Below are positions 45,342 through 53,544 of a stretch of DNA of 64,000 nucleotides, piece after piece. A program made the translations under genes and the position numbers. Source of the DNA: Sinorhizobium mexicanum (GTDB lineage: Bacteria > Pseudomonadota > Alphaproteobacteria > Rhizobiales > Rhizobiaceae); contig NZ_CP041238.1 of the NCBI RefSeq assembly GCF_013488225.1, positions 3,249,501-3,313,500 of the forward strand, written 5' to 3'. Within the stretch, counting starts at the first letter, position 1; every line of letters begins with the position of its first letter. The notes below the pieces were generated by a model. The model did no database searches, was not told the DNA's origin, and saw only the letters and a list, made by a program, of their open reading frames with translations.

Positions 45342-46270
45342 TGGCCGCTCTCCCGCGGGTCGAGTGCGTCGCGCAGGCCGTCGCCAAGCAGGTTGAAGCC
45401 GAGGCTGACGATCAGGATCGCGACACCGGGCATGGTGGCGACCCACCACTGATCGAGAATGAAGCGGCGGCCGGAGGCGATCATCGCCCCCCATTCCGGC
45501 AGCGGCGGCTGCGCGCCAAGGCCAAGGAAGCCGAGGCCCGCAGCCGTCAGGATGATGCCGGCCATGTCGAGGGTGACGCGCACGATCAGCGACGACAGGC
45601 ACATCGGCATGACATGGCGGAAGATGATACGCGCCGGCGACGCCCCCATCAGTTGAACGGCGGCGATATAGTCGGAATTGCGGACCGTCAGCGTCTCGGC
45701 GCGGGCGATGCGCGCATAGGGGGGCCAGGAGGTGATCGCAATCGCGATGACGGCGTTTTCGATGCCGGGCCCAAGCGCCGCGACGAAGGCCAACGCCAGG
45801 ACGAGCTTCGGAAAGGCGAGAAAGATATCGGTGATGCGCATCAGCACGGCATCGATCCAGCCGCCGGAGTATCCGGCGACAGCGCCGACAATAAGGCCAA
45901 CCGGTGCAGCGATGATCGCGACGAGAACGACCACCGCAAGCGTCAGCCGCGACCCGTGGATCAGTCGCGAGAGGATATCGCGGCCCTGATCATCCGTGCC
46001 GAGCAGATACCCCTCGCTTCCGGGCGGCAGCAGCCGCGCGCCGGCGAGGTTGCCGACCACTGGCGAATGCGGCGCCAGCACATTGGCAAAGGCCGCCACG
46101 AACACCAGCCCGAGCAGGATGATGAGGCCGAGAACCGCGAGGCGGTTCGCCGAAAAGCGCCGCCAGGTCATATAGGCACGGCCGAGACGCGCTTGGGTGC
46201 GCGATTGCGGCCGGTCGGACAGCAGCCATTCGCGGCGTGTCATCGGTCGTGTTTCGGTGGCAAGGCTCAT
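45338..46270 (-). CDS. Dipeptide ABC transporter permease (DppC-like)
   Basis: 310 aa membrane protein. It opens with a cytoplasmic N-terminus and a first helix (LAVLGLIILLGLVFVAAFA), then GTDDQGRDILSRLIHGSR, the DppC signature, and the ATPase-contact loop YIAAVQLMGASPARIIFRH. About six helices. Overlaps both neighbours by four bases, so the whole set is one translationally coupled operon. Confidence 0.92.
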   Translation of the reverse strand: MSLATETRPMTRREWLLSDRPQSRTQARLGRAYMTWRRFSANRLAVLGLIILLGLVFVAAFANVLAPHSPVVGNLAGARLLPPGSEGYLLGTDDQGRDILSRLIHGSRLTLAVVVLVAIIAAPVGLIVGAVAGYSGGWIDAVLMRITDIFLAFPKLVLALAFVAALGPGIENAVIAIAITSWPPYARIARAETLTVRNSDYIAAVQLMGASPARIIFRHVMPMCLSSLIVRVTLDMAGIILTAAGLGFLGLGAQPPLPEWGAMIASGRRFILDQWWVATMPGVAILIVSLGFNLLGDGLRDALDPRESGQ

Positions 46271-47334
46271 CGCGCGCGCGTCCTTGGATCGAGCGTCCGG
46301 TAGAGGAGATCGGACAGGAGATTGATGCCGATGAAGACCGATCCGATGACAATCGTTCCGCCGAGCACGGCGTTCATATCGGCGTTCTGCAGCGAATTGG
46401 TGATGTAGAGGCCGAGCCCCGGCCAGGCGAAGACGGTTTCGGTGAGCACCGACCCCTCAAGCAGGCCCGCATAGGAAAGCGCAATCACCGTCACGAGCGG
46501 CACGGCTGCGTTGCGCAAGGCGTGGCCCCAGATGATCCGCGCTTCCGAAAGACCCTTGGCGCGCGCGGCGACGATATATTCCTGCTGCAGTTCATTCAGC
46601 ATGAAGCTGCGGGTCATGCGGCTGATATAGGCGAGCGAGAAATAGCCAAGCAGCGATGCCGGCAGGATGATGTGGCGAAAGACGTCGCGGAAGACATCCC
46701 ACTGCCCCTGCCAGAGTGCGTCGACGAGATAAAAGCCGGTGATCGGCGAAAACGTATACTCGTAGACGATATCGATGCGGCCGGGATAGGCGACCCATTG
46801 CAGCCGGGCGTAGAAGACGAGCAGCGCCAGCAGCGCCAGCCAGAAGATCGGCACCGAGTAGCCGACGAGACCGATGACGCGGACGATCTGATCCGCAATG
46901 CTGCCGCGCTTGACCGCCGCGAGCACCCCGAGCGGCACGCCGATGAAGGCGCCAATCAGCGTTCCAAGCGTCGCGAGCTCGATCGTCGCCGGAAAGACGC
47001 GGCGGATATCCGTCATCACGGGATTGGTCGTCAGCACCGAAATGCCGAAATCGCCGGTAAGCGCCTGTCGGACATAGATGAAGAACTGGTGGTAGAGAGG
47101 CTGGTTGAGCCCCATCGCCTCACGCGTTCTCTCGACGACATGCGAGGGCGCCCGGTCGCCGAGAACGGCGAGCACCGGATCGATCGGAATCACACGCCCG
47201 ATGAAGAAGGTGACGGCGAGAAGGCCGAGGTAGGTGGTCGCCACGACAACAAGGAATTGCAGTGCCGAGGTCACAACCTTTCGGGAACGGGCGCGCCTGC
47301 GCCCGTTCGATCGTTCTGTTCCGCTCATGCTCAA
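46267..47334 (-). CDS. Dipeptide ABC transporter permease (DppB-like)
   Basis: 355 aa from a TTG at 47334 that lies 8 bp after AAGGA; an ATG two codons further in is an alternative. Six helices, with the DppB features GLNQPLYHQFFIYVRQALTGDFG and the coupling loop YIVAARAKGLSEARIIWGHALRN. It overlaps the DppC gene by four bases. Forms the transport channel with it. Confidence 0.91.
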   Translation of the reverse strand: MSMSGTERSNGRRRARSRKVVTSALQFLVVVATTYLGLLAVTFFIGRVIPIDPVLAVLGDRAPSHVVERTREAMGLNQPLYHQFFIYVRQALTGDFGISVLTTNPVMTDIRRVFPATIELATLGTLIGAFIGVPLGVLAAVKRGSIADQIVRVIGLVGYSVPIFWLALLALLVFYARLQWVAYPGRIDIVYEYTFSPITGFYLVDALWQGQWDVFRDVFRHIILPASLLGYFSLAYISRMTRSFMLNELQQEYIVAARAKGLSEARIIWGHALRNAAVPLVTVIALSYAGLLEGSVLTETVFAWPGLGLYITNSLQNADMNAVLGGTIVIGSVFIGINLLSDLLYRTLDPRTRAR

Positions 47335-47352
47335 GGGAACGGTCCTTTCGGG

Positions 47353-48993
47353 TTATTCCTTGGAGACGTTCCAGACGTAGTTGGTGTCGAAGCTCGGACC
47401 GAGCTTGAGGCCTTTCAGGTTGCCGCGAAGGCCGGCAACTTCCGTCTGCTGGAAGATGACGACGAACGGGCTTTCCGCGAGAACCGTCTTCTGGAGTTCC
47501 TTGTAGGTCTCCGCGCGCTTGGCGCCATCGCGCTCAAGCAGCGCTTCCTTGGTCTTCTTCGTCAGCTCCGGAACGTCCCAGGCGTTGCGCCAGGCAAGTG
47601 TCTTGTTCTTGCCTTCGTCGGAATTGTCCGGATTGCTGGTGAAGGTTTCTGCGTTCGAGTTCGGATCGAAATAGTCCATGCCCCACACGCCGATATACAT
47701 GTCATGGTTGCGGGCGCGGTACTTCGTCAGGGTCTGCTTGCCGTCGCCGGGGATGATCTCGAGCTTCACGCCCGCCTGTCCCAGCGTCTGCTGGAAGGAT
47801 TCGGCGACGCCCGTGACCGGCTGGGTGTTGCGTACGTCCATGGTAACGGAGAAGCCATCCGGATAGCCGGCCTTTGCCAGCAACTCCTTGGCCTTCGCCA
47901 CGTCGAACTTGTAGGGATTCTCGTCAAGCGCGCCCAGAACCCCCTTCGGCAGGAAGCTCTGGTGGATTTCGCCGATGCCCTTGATCAGGGTCGAGCCGAT
48001 TGCGTCGTAATCGACGAGGTACTTGAAAGCTTCGCGGACTTCGGGCTTCGCCAGCGCCTCGTTCTTCTGGTTGAGGCTGATGTAGTAGATCGAGCCCTTC
48101 GCCGCGCTGGTCGTTGCCAGATCGCCGTTCTTCGCCACGGCCTCGTAGTCGCCAGGCTCCAGGTTGCGTGCGACGTCGACGTCGCCGGCCTCGAGCGCCA
48201 GGCGCTGGCCGGAGCTTTCCTTCATGTGCCGGTAGATGACGCGGGCGAGCTTCGCCGGGTCACCGTAAAAGTTGTCGTTGCGTTCCAGCACGACGACTTC
48301 GTTCGCCCGCCATTCGCGCAGCTTGAACGCGCCGGAACCGGCATAACCCGTCTTCAGCCATTCGTTGCCGAAGTCGTTGTCATACTTGTAGTCCGCAGTC
48401 GGGGTCACGGCCTTGACGTGCTCAAGCACCAGCTTCTTGTCGACAACCGAAGCAACCGTTGCGGTCAGGCAGTTAAGGACGAAGCTCGGTGCGTAGGCCT
48501 GGTCGACGGTGAAGACAAAGGTCGTTTCGTCGGCGGCCTTCGCCTTTTCGGTGACGTTGTCGCCGTTAAGGCCGAACTGGGTAAGGATGAAGGCCGGGCT
48601 CTTGTCGAGCTTCACGGCACGCTCGAACGAATAGGCGACGTCCTCTGCCGTGATCGGATTGCCGGAGGCGAATTTCAGGCCGGGTTTCAGCTTGAACGTA
48701 TAGGTCAGGCCGTCATCGGAAACCGTCCAGCTGTCCGCGAGATCGCCGACGACCTTGGTCGTGTCGTTGAGATCGAGGCGGACGAGCAGGCTGTAGGTGT
48801 TGCTCGTCATTTCCGCGGTCGAGAGCTCGAAGGCCTCGCCCGGATCCATGGAAATGATGTCGTCGATCGCGAAGGCTTCGACCAGCGTGTCCTTCGGCGT
48901 CTCCGCGAAGGCAGGCTGGGAAGCGCCCATTACCATGGCAAGTGCTGCCGAAGCGGCAAGCAGTCGAAAACGTCCATTAAGCTTGTGCATCAT
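47353..48993 (-). CDS. Peptide-type ABC transporter substrate-binding protein (SBP family 5)
   Basis: 546 aa periplasmic protein. The signal peptide covers about residues 1-30 (LLAASAALAMVMGASQPAFA). The SBP_bac_5 signature appears in ADSWTVSDDGLTYTFKLKPGLKFASG, followed by ITAEDVAYSFERAV. It sits between a membrane dipeptidase gene and the permeases, so the cargo is probably a peptide or peptide-like compound. An ATG pair opens the gene. Confidence 0.92.
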   Translation of the reverse strand: MMHKLNGRFRLLAASAALAMVMGASQPAFAETPKDTLVEAFAIDDIISMDPGEAFELSTAEMTSNTYSLLVRLDLNDTTKVVGDLADSWTVSDDGLTYTFKLKPGLKFASGNPITAEDVAYSFERAVKLDKSPAFILTQFGLNGDNVTEKAKAADETTFVFTVDQAYAPSFVLNCLTATVASVVDKKLVLEHVKAVTPTADYKYDNDFGNEWLKTGYAGSGAFKLREWRANEVVVLERNDNFYGDPAKLARVIYRHMKESSGQRLALEAGDVDVARNLEPGDYEAVAKNGDLATTSAAKGSIYYISLNQKNEALAKPEVREAFKYLVDYDAIGSTLIKGIGEIHQSFLPKGVLGALDENPYKFDVAKAKELLAKAGYPDGFSVTMDVRNTQPVTGVAESFQQTLGQAGVKLEIIPGDGKQTLTKYRARNHDMYIGVWGMDYFDPNSNAETFTSNPDNSDEGKNKTLAWRNAWDVPELTKKTKEALLERDGAKRAETYKELQKTVLAESPFVVIFQQTEVAGLRGNLKGLKLGPSFDTNYVWNVSKE

Positions 48994-49043
48994 TTTTTGC
49001 AGTTCCCTCGTTTTATGCCCTTTCCGGGCCTTTCTTCACAGGA

Positions 49044-50099
49044 TCAGGCGGCCTCGTGCCATGCCTGCCCCAGAACTCTCAGCCAGTTCTCCCGGCATAT
49101 CTTTGCCAGTTCGGCCTCACCATATCCGGCGTCCTTCAGCGCGGCAACGAGCTTCTGGTTACCCGCCGCGTCGGCTATGTCCTCCGGTATGGTGGCGCCG
49201 TCGAAATCCGATCCGAGTGCCACGCAATCGATTCCCATGCGCTCGATCATGTAATCGACATGGCGCACCATGTCGGACAGAGGCGTCGCCGCATTCTCCT
49301 GCCCGTCCGGGCGAAGCATCGTCGTGGCGTAGTTGAGACCGACGAGCCCATGGCTCTCGCGCACGGCGTCGAGCTGCCGGTCGGTGAGATTGCGGGCGAC
49401 CGGTGTCAGCGCGTGGGCGTTGGAATGGCTGGCGACAAGCGGCTGGTCGGTGGTCTTCGCCACATCCCAGAAGCCCTGTTCGGTGCTGTGGGCCAGATCG
49501 ATGAGGATACCGAGCCGGTTGCAGGCGCGCACCAGGTCGAAGCCTGCCTCGGTCAGGCCGAGGCCTGTGTCGGGAGACATGGGATAGGCGAACGGCACGC
49601 CGTGGCCGAAAACATTGTGACGGCTCCAGACCGGACCCAGCGACCGAAGTCCGGCCGCATAAAAGGTTTCAAGCGCTGCGAGATCGGGCCCGATCGCCTC
49701 GCAGCCCTCCATATGCAGGACCGAGGCGAAGATACCGTCCGCGATCGCCGACCGGATTTCAGCGGTCGAGCGGCAAAGCCTCCAGGCCCCGGCGCGATCG
49801 AGCCTGATGGCGATATCAGCAAGCTCCATCGCCGTAGCAAGCGACGGCAGCCGGTCGAGCGGTTCGGACAGAGGGGTGGCGTAGTGGCCGTTTTCGTCCG
49901 GCGTCTTCAGCACCAGATCGCCCGATGGAATGTAAATCGCCGAAAGACCGCCGGCGAGACCGCCCCGCTTGGCGCGCGGCGCATCGATGTGGCCCTTGTC
50001 GGTCCCCTCGACGAATTCGGTTACCGGATCGCCTCCGCTGCGCCCGTGCTGCCAAAGGCGCAGAAGCACGTCGTTATGGCCGTCGAAAACCGCCTGCAT
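49044..50099 (-). CDS. M19-family membrane dipeptidase
   Basis: 351 aa from the ATG at 50099; GAAGGA precedes it. Binuclear zinc motifs are visible: FDGHNDVLL (His and Asp), LHMEGCEAIG (Glu), DLAHST and SHSNAHAL (His), and GSDFDG (Asp). No signal peptide, so cytosolic. M19 enzymes hydrolyse dipeptides, including D-amino-acid ones. As first gene of the Dpp-type operon it should process the imported peptide. Confidence 0.9.
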   Translation of the reverse strand: MQAVFDGHNDVLLRLWQHGRSGGDPVTEFVEGTDKGHIDAPRAKRGGLAGGLSAIYIPSGDLVLKTPDENGHYATPLSEPLDRLPSLATAMELADIAIRLDRAGAWRLCRSTAEIRSAIADGIFASVLHMEGCEAIGPDLAALETFYAAGLRSLGPVWSRHNVFGHGVPFAYPMSPDTGLGLTEAGFDLVRACNRLGILIDLAHSTEQGFWDVAKTTDQPLVASHSNAHALTPVARNLTDRQLDAVRESHGLVGLNYATTMLRPDGQENAATPLSDMVRHVDYMIERMGIDCVALGSDFDGATIPEDIADAAGNQKLVAALKDAGYGEAELAKICRENWLRVLGQAWHEAA

Positions 50100-50300
50100 T
50101 CCCAAAATTCCTTCGCATTATCAGGGAGATCGGATGGAATGCTTCCATGCCGCATCCAAAGAAGGGACGCGGGCGATGCTATTGAAACAGATCGGCCATT
50201 TCAATGAATTTCAGGGGTTTTCCCAGTGTAATCTGTAGCGAAATGTTGCAGGGACGCAGGGCGGAACCCAAAACGCCGCTTGAAAGGCATGGTCGACGGA

Positions 50301-50642
50301 TCAGTGAAATGTCGACTTGGAAAAGAGATTGAGAACCAATACGCCCGCGATGATGAGCGCCAGCCCGAAAACGGCCGGCAGGTCGAGCTTCTGACCGAAG
50401 ACGAGATAGCCGGCGGCAGAGATCAGCACGATGCCGAGGCCGCTCCAGAGTGCATAGGCGATGCCGACCGGAATATAGCGCAGCGTATAGGAGAGGAAAA
50501 AGAAAGCGACGCCATAGCACAGCACCATGATCACCGTGGGCGCCAGCCGTGAGAAATGCTGCGCCGCCTGCATCGCGGAAGTGCCTAGCACCTCGAAGAC
50601 GATGGCGATCACCAGGACCGTATAAAGCATGGCGGGGTTCAT
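50301..50642 (-). CDS. SMR-family efflux protein (EmrE/SugE-like)
   Basis: 113 aa, four hydrophobic helices. The essential membrane Glu lies in AIVFEVLGTSAMQ, and the block GIAYALWSGLGIV is typical for EmrE-like exporters of cationic compounds. It follows the TetR gene by 44 bp on the same strand, so it is the likely regulated target. SugE-type annotation is also possible, but the YALWSG motif favours EmrE. Confidence 0.88.
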   Translation of the reverse strand: MNPAMLYTVLVIAIVFEVLGTSAMQAAQHFSRLAPTVIMVLCYGVAFFFLSYTLRYIPVGIAYALWSGLGIVLISAAGYLVFGQKLDLPAVFGLALIIAGVLVLNLFSKSTFH

Positions 50643-50686
50643 GGGAGGTCTCCGGTGGTTGAGAGCGGCCTGCGCCGACTTCTTGC

Positions 50687-51247
50687 CTACTGCAGTGAAA
50701 GCGCCTTGAGGTTCTGGAGCAGAAGCGCTCGGATCGGCGCATCGAGCTCATGACTCCCAAGCAGGTCCGCCAGCCAGACACCGTCAGCGGCAAAACGGGC
50801 AAGCAGACAGTTGGGCGAGGAGTCGGTCGCTGCGAATTCCTCCACGCGTCGTGCCACCCAGCCGCGCCAGCGCGCCTTGAGATGCGGCTCGGCGAGCAAT
50901 GCGATCGTCAGCACCTGCCATCCCTTCCCTTCCGCTTCCGCATCGAGCGCAAAGCAGACGGTCAGATAGGCGCGTGTAAAGCGCCCTTGCTCGACATCGT
51001 CGTTCGCCATTGCCTCTTCGATTGCCCGATCGAAACGTGCGACGAGTTCGTCGAAGAGGCCATCGAGCAGGGCGAGCTTGTTCGGAAAATGATGCAGGAG
51101 CCCGCCCTTGCTGACGCCGGCCGCCTGCGACACCGCGTCCAGCGTCACGGCGCCGATGCCCTGCTCCAGCGACAGGCGTGCGGCGACCTCCAGCAATTGC
51201 TGGCGAACGTGCTCCGGCTGCTTTTTCCTACGATGGGCGTTTGTCAT
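50687..51247 (-). CDS. TetR-family regulator
   Basis: 186 aa. HTH near residues 30-60 (TLDAVSQAAGVSKGGLLHHFPNKLALLDGL), then a helical ligand domain ending in LLQNLKALSLQ. In operon with an SMR exporter; a 14-bp palindrome lies in its own promoter. It should repress both genes until a toxic cation or similar ligand binds. Confidence 0.9.
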   Translation of the reverse strand: MTNAHRRKKQPEHVRQQLLEVAARLSLEQGIGAVTLDAVSQAAGVSKGGLLHHFPNKLALLDGLFDELVARFDRAIEEAMANDDVEQGRFTRAYLTVCFALDAEAEGKGWQVLTIALLAEPHLKARWRGWVARRVEEFAATDSSPNCLLARFAADGVWLADLLGSHELDAPIRALLLQNLKALSLQ

Positions 51248-51260
51248 GGCCCATAAAGAT

Positions 51261-51274
51261 ACCGTCCAGACGGT
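51261..51274. promoter_or_regulatory. TetR operator inside a sigma-70-like promoter
   Basis: ACCGTC-CA-GACGGT is a perfect dyad 14 bp upstream of the tetR start. On the minus strand a consensus-like TTGACA sits at its upstream edge, so a bound repressor would block RNA polymerase directly. Confidence 0.75.
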
Positions 51275-51374
51275 TTGTCAAGTATAGGCTCGACGCGATG
51301 AAACGCCGCAAAGGCGGCGAAAGACATTGTCGAATGGCGGGTCGCGTTATACCAATCCGGCAAAGGACGACGGT

Positions 51375-51767
51375 ATGGCGGGAAGCGAAACGACAACCCT
51401 TTACGAAGCGATCGGCGGCGACGCCACGGTTCGCGCGCTCACGCGGTGCTTCTACGCGCTCATGGACAGCCTCCCGGAGGCCGCCCGCTGCCGCGCCGTG
51501 CATCCGCCGGATCTCTCGGGCAGCGAGGAGAAACTTTACGAATATTTGACCGGCTGGCTCGGCGGGCCGCCGATCTATGTGGAAAAACGCGGCCATCCGA
51601 TGCTGCGCCGTCGCCATTTCATCGCGGAGATCGGCCCGGCCGAGCGCGACGAATGGCTTCTTTGCTTCACGCGCGCGCTCGAAGAGACCGTTGCCCATCC
51701 GAAATTGCGGGCGATCATTCTCGAACCGATCACGCGACTCGCCCACCACATGCAGAATAAGGAATAG
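51375..51767 (+). CDS. Group II truncated hemoglobin
   Basis: 130 aa from the ATG at 51375, preceded by AAAGGA. TLYEAIGGDATVRALTRCFY opens the 2-on-2 globin fold; the proximal His is in HPMLRRRHF (H81) and Trp-G8 in ERDEWLLCF (W94), the marks of group II (TrHbO). It binds O2, NO or related ligands in the cytosol, with likely peroxide or NO protection. It is followed after 6 bp by DUF423. Confidence 0.9.
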   Translation: MAGSETTTLYEAIGGDATVRALTRCFYALMDSLPEAARCRAVHPPDLSGSEEKLYEYLTGWLGGPPIYVEKRGHPMLRRRHFIAEIGPAERDEWLLCFTRALEETVAHPKLRAIILEPITRLAHHMQNKE

Positions 51768-51773
51768 TCTTCG

Positions 51774-52142
51774 ATGCCGAACAACGCACCACGTCAGACC
51801 GTGCTTTTCGTCGCGGGATTGATGGGGATCGCCGGTGTCGGCGCTGCGGCAGCGGCCTCGCACGGCGCCGACCCACGGCTTCTCGGCGGTGCCTCCGCCA
51901 TGTGCCTTGCCCATGCGCCGGCACTCGTGGCGCTCCACGCCGGATGGGCCCATTTCCGTACCGCCGCAATCGCCGCTTTGCTGTTGGCCGCAGGGACCGC
52001 GCTTTTCGCTGGCGATCTCGCCGCACGCCATGCTCTCGGCCAAGGCCTTTTCCCGATGTCGGCACCGCTCGGCGGGCTGACGATGATGGCGGGCTGGCTC
52101 GCCGTGGCGCTCGGGGCATTTCTGCCGTCGAGCGCAAGCTAA
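51774..52142 (+). CDS. DUF423 membrane protein
   Basis: 122 aa with four hydrophobic segments. The block LFPMSAPLGGLTMMAGWLAVALGAF at the C-terminus and the AAAASHGADP near 25 fit DUF423. Function unknown. It begins 6 bp after the truncated hemoglobin stop and so shares its transcript. Confidence 0.83.
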   Translation: MPNNAPRQTVLFVAGLMGIAGVGAAAAASHGADPRLLGGASAMCLAHAPALVALHAGWAHFRTAAIAALLLAAGTALFAGDLAARHALGQGLFPMSAPLGGLTMMAGWLAVALGAFLPSSAS

Positions 52143-52152
52143 AAAGCGTCGC

Positions 52153-52467
52153 TCACGCGCCCTCGACCACGGAGTAACCTTCGAATTTCGGTGGACCGAG
52201 ATACATGGCCTTGTTGTCGCCGGCGCTCCGGTGCGCCGCGCGGAAATTTTCCGACTTCGTCCAGGCAATGAAAGCGTCCTTGCTTTCCCAGGTCGATTTC
52301 GAAATGAAGGGCGTATAGCCCTCTTCCGGCACGCTCTCTCCGCGAAGCAGGTGGAAGGCGATGAAGCCGGGCATTTCGGCCAGGCTTGTGTCCCGGCCTT
52401 TCCAGATGGCCTCGAACGCCTCTTCCTGGCCGATCGCAATGCGGAAACGGTTCATGGCGAAGTACAT
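52153..52467 (-). CDS. ABM-family monooxygenase, candidate heme-degrading enzyme
   Basis: 104 aa from the ATG at 52467, preceded by GGGAG. The dimeric alpha/beta barrel motif shows NRFRIAIGQEEAFEAIWKGR, FIAFHLLRG and STWESKDAFIAWTKSENF, as in IsdG/HmuQ heme oxygenases. The conserved Asn near residue 5 and Trp near 67-75 are compatible with heme degradation. It lies near tonB and hmuPSTUV, supporting a role in iron release from heme. General ABM quinol oxidases cannot be excluded. Confidence 0.75.
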   Translation of the reverse strand: MYFAMNRFRIAIGQEEAFEAIWKGRDTSLAEMPGFIAFHLLRGESVPEEGYTPFISKSTWESKDAFIAWTKSENFRAAHRSAGDNKAMYLGPPKFEGYSVVEGA

Positions 52468-52488
52468 GTCGTCGCTCCCGAGCATTTC

Positions 52489-52507
52489 ACCGTTTCATCG
52501 AAACGGT
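52489..52507. promoter_or_regulatory. Inverted repeat upstream of the ABM gene
   Basis: ACCGTTTC-ATC-GAAACGGT is a perfect 8-bp dyad 22 bp from the ABM start; AACGGTAAACCGTT overlaps it to the right. It could be an operator or a 5'-leader hairpin. No T run, so not an intrinsic terminator. Confidence 0.5.
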
Positions 52508-52537
52508 AAACCGTTACACACTTTTCCTGGAATTGCT

Positions 52538-52807
52538 CTATGCACGATCCTTCTTCAAGGGAGCGTCGGTTCCGACACTCGGGAACGGCAGGATAGCGCC
52601 CTCAGGCGGTGACGCAAGGCCAAGAGGGTCCCTGCCCGGCTGCCGCGCCTGCCAAGTCGGGAACTCGGCAACGTTCGGATTTTCCTCCAGCATGCGGGCC
52701 CGGCGCGTCAGCAACTCGTAAAGTTCGGGCACCAGTCCATCGCCGAATTGCGAGGCCAGCTTGTGAAGACCGATCATCATCATTTGATCGGGACGCTCAT
52801 TGTTCAT
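52538..52807 (-). CDS. Small hypothetical protein
   Basis: 89 aa from the ATG at 52807, with GGAG 8 bp upstream; the upstream in-frame stretch to 52990 is rejected. Mostly helical start (MMMIGLHKLASQFGDGLVPELYELLTRRARMLEENP), then a Pro-rich tail. No family is recognised. It lies between the ABM gene and DUF2325 on the same strand, so a shared iron-related transcript is possible. Confidence 0.65.
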   Translation of the reverse strand: MNNERPDQMMMIGLHKLASQFGDGLVPELYELLTRRARMLEENPNVAEFPTWQARQPGRDPLGLASPPEGAILPFPSVGTDAPLKKDRA

Positions 52808-52866
52808 TGACGATTCTCCAGGCACGACGTGCCCGTGTGCACGCGTGACATCGTTTCTTGGAAAGG

Positions 52867-53277
52867 TTAGCTGTCGCGGCTGTTGGTGGTCAGATCCTGC
52901 AACGCCCGCTCGAGGCTCGATTTCGAGCCATTGCGGAGCGGCACGAAAGCCTTGCCCCACTTCTTGCAGCCGGTCTTCACGCGAAGACACGCGTCATGAC
53001 TGATGCAGTCGATGGGGCAGAAGACACAGTCGACCGACGGAAGGACGCGGTCGATACGCGAAACGGCCTCGCGCAAGCCCCCGTCATGATGGATCAACTC
53101 CGCGCCGAAGGAACTGGCAATCTCGCGCAGATGGGCAACCTGGCAGTCTCTGCCGCCGACATAGAGGAAGCTGCGCCCCTCGAGCGTTACCTTACCGGCA
53201 TCGGGGCCTGGTTCGGATGCCACATTCGCCGCTTTGCCCTTGCCACCTTTGCCTGCGTTCTGCCGCTTGTCGCGCAT
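52867..53277 (-). CDS. DUF2325 domain protein, cysteine-rich
   Basis: 136 aa from the ATG at 53277, after AGAGGA. A basic, low-complexity N-terminus precedes the DUF2325 domain: FLYVGGRDCQVAHLREIASSF, then HHDGGLREAVSRIDRVLP. The end has five cysteines (CVFCPIDCISHDACLRVKTGC), a likely metal or redox site. Such proteins often neighbour iron-regulated genes; function is unknown. Its promoter region (53278-53544) is AT-rich and contains TTGAC-containing stretches that resemble iron boxes weakly. Confidence 0.82.
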   Translation of the reverse strand: MRDKRQNAGKGGKGKAANVASEPGPDAGKVTLEGRSFLYVGGRDCQVAHLREIASSFGAELIHHDGGLREAVSRIDRVLPSVDCVFCPIDCISHDACLRVKTGCKKWGKAFVPLRNGSKSSLERALQDLTTNSRDS

Positions 53278-53544
53278 GCATTCCTCTCCATCTTTTCGGC
53301 GCCCCCGGCGCTTTGCCGTTGGATCGCCCTCGCGATTTGATTCAGAGCACACACCGAGTGGTTGCGTGACGGCGGCAACTTATTAAACTTGACAATCAGA
53401 GTAAAGTATAAACATGAGTGTTTAATTCATATTTTTGCAGACGGTTATCAGGCCCACACTGCCCGCGCCTCAGCCGCTCGGTCGGCACGCACGACCAAGC
53501 CAAGTGCCCGCGAGTTTCGCTTTCAAACTTGAGCGAATACTAAC

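Noticed and set aside
46237..49254. Very long open frame (1005 codons) on the plus strand across the peptide transporter genes
   Set aside because: It is antisense to three clear transporter genes, has low-complexity His/Arg/Asp-rich translation and no ribosome site. It is a GC-rich shadow frame.
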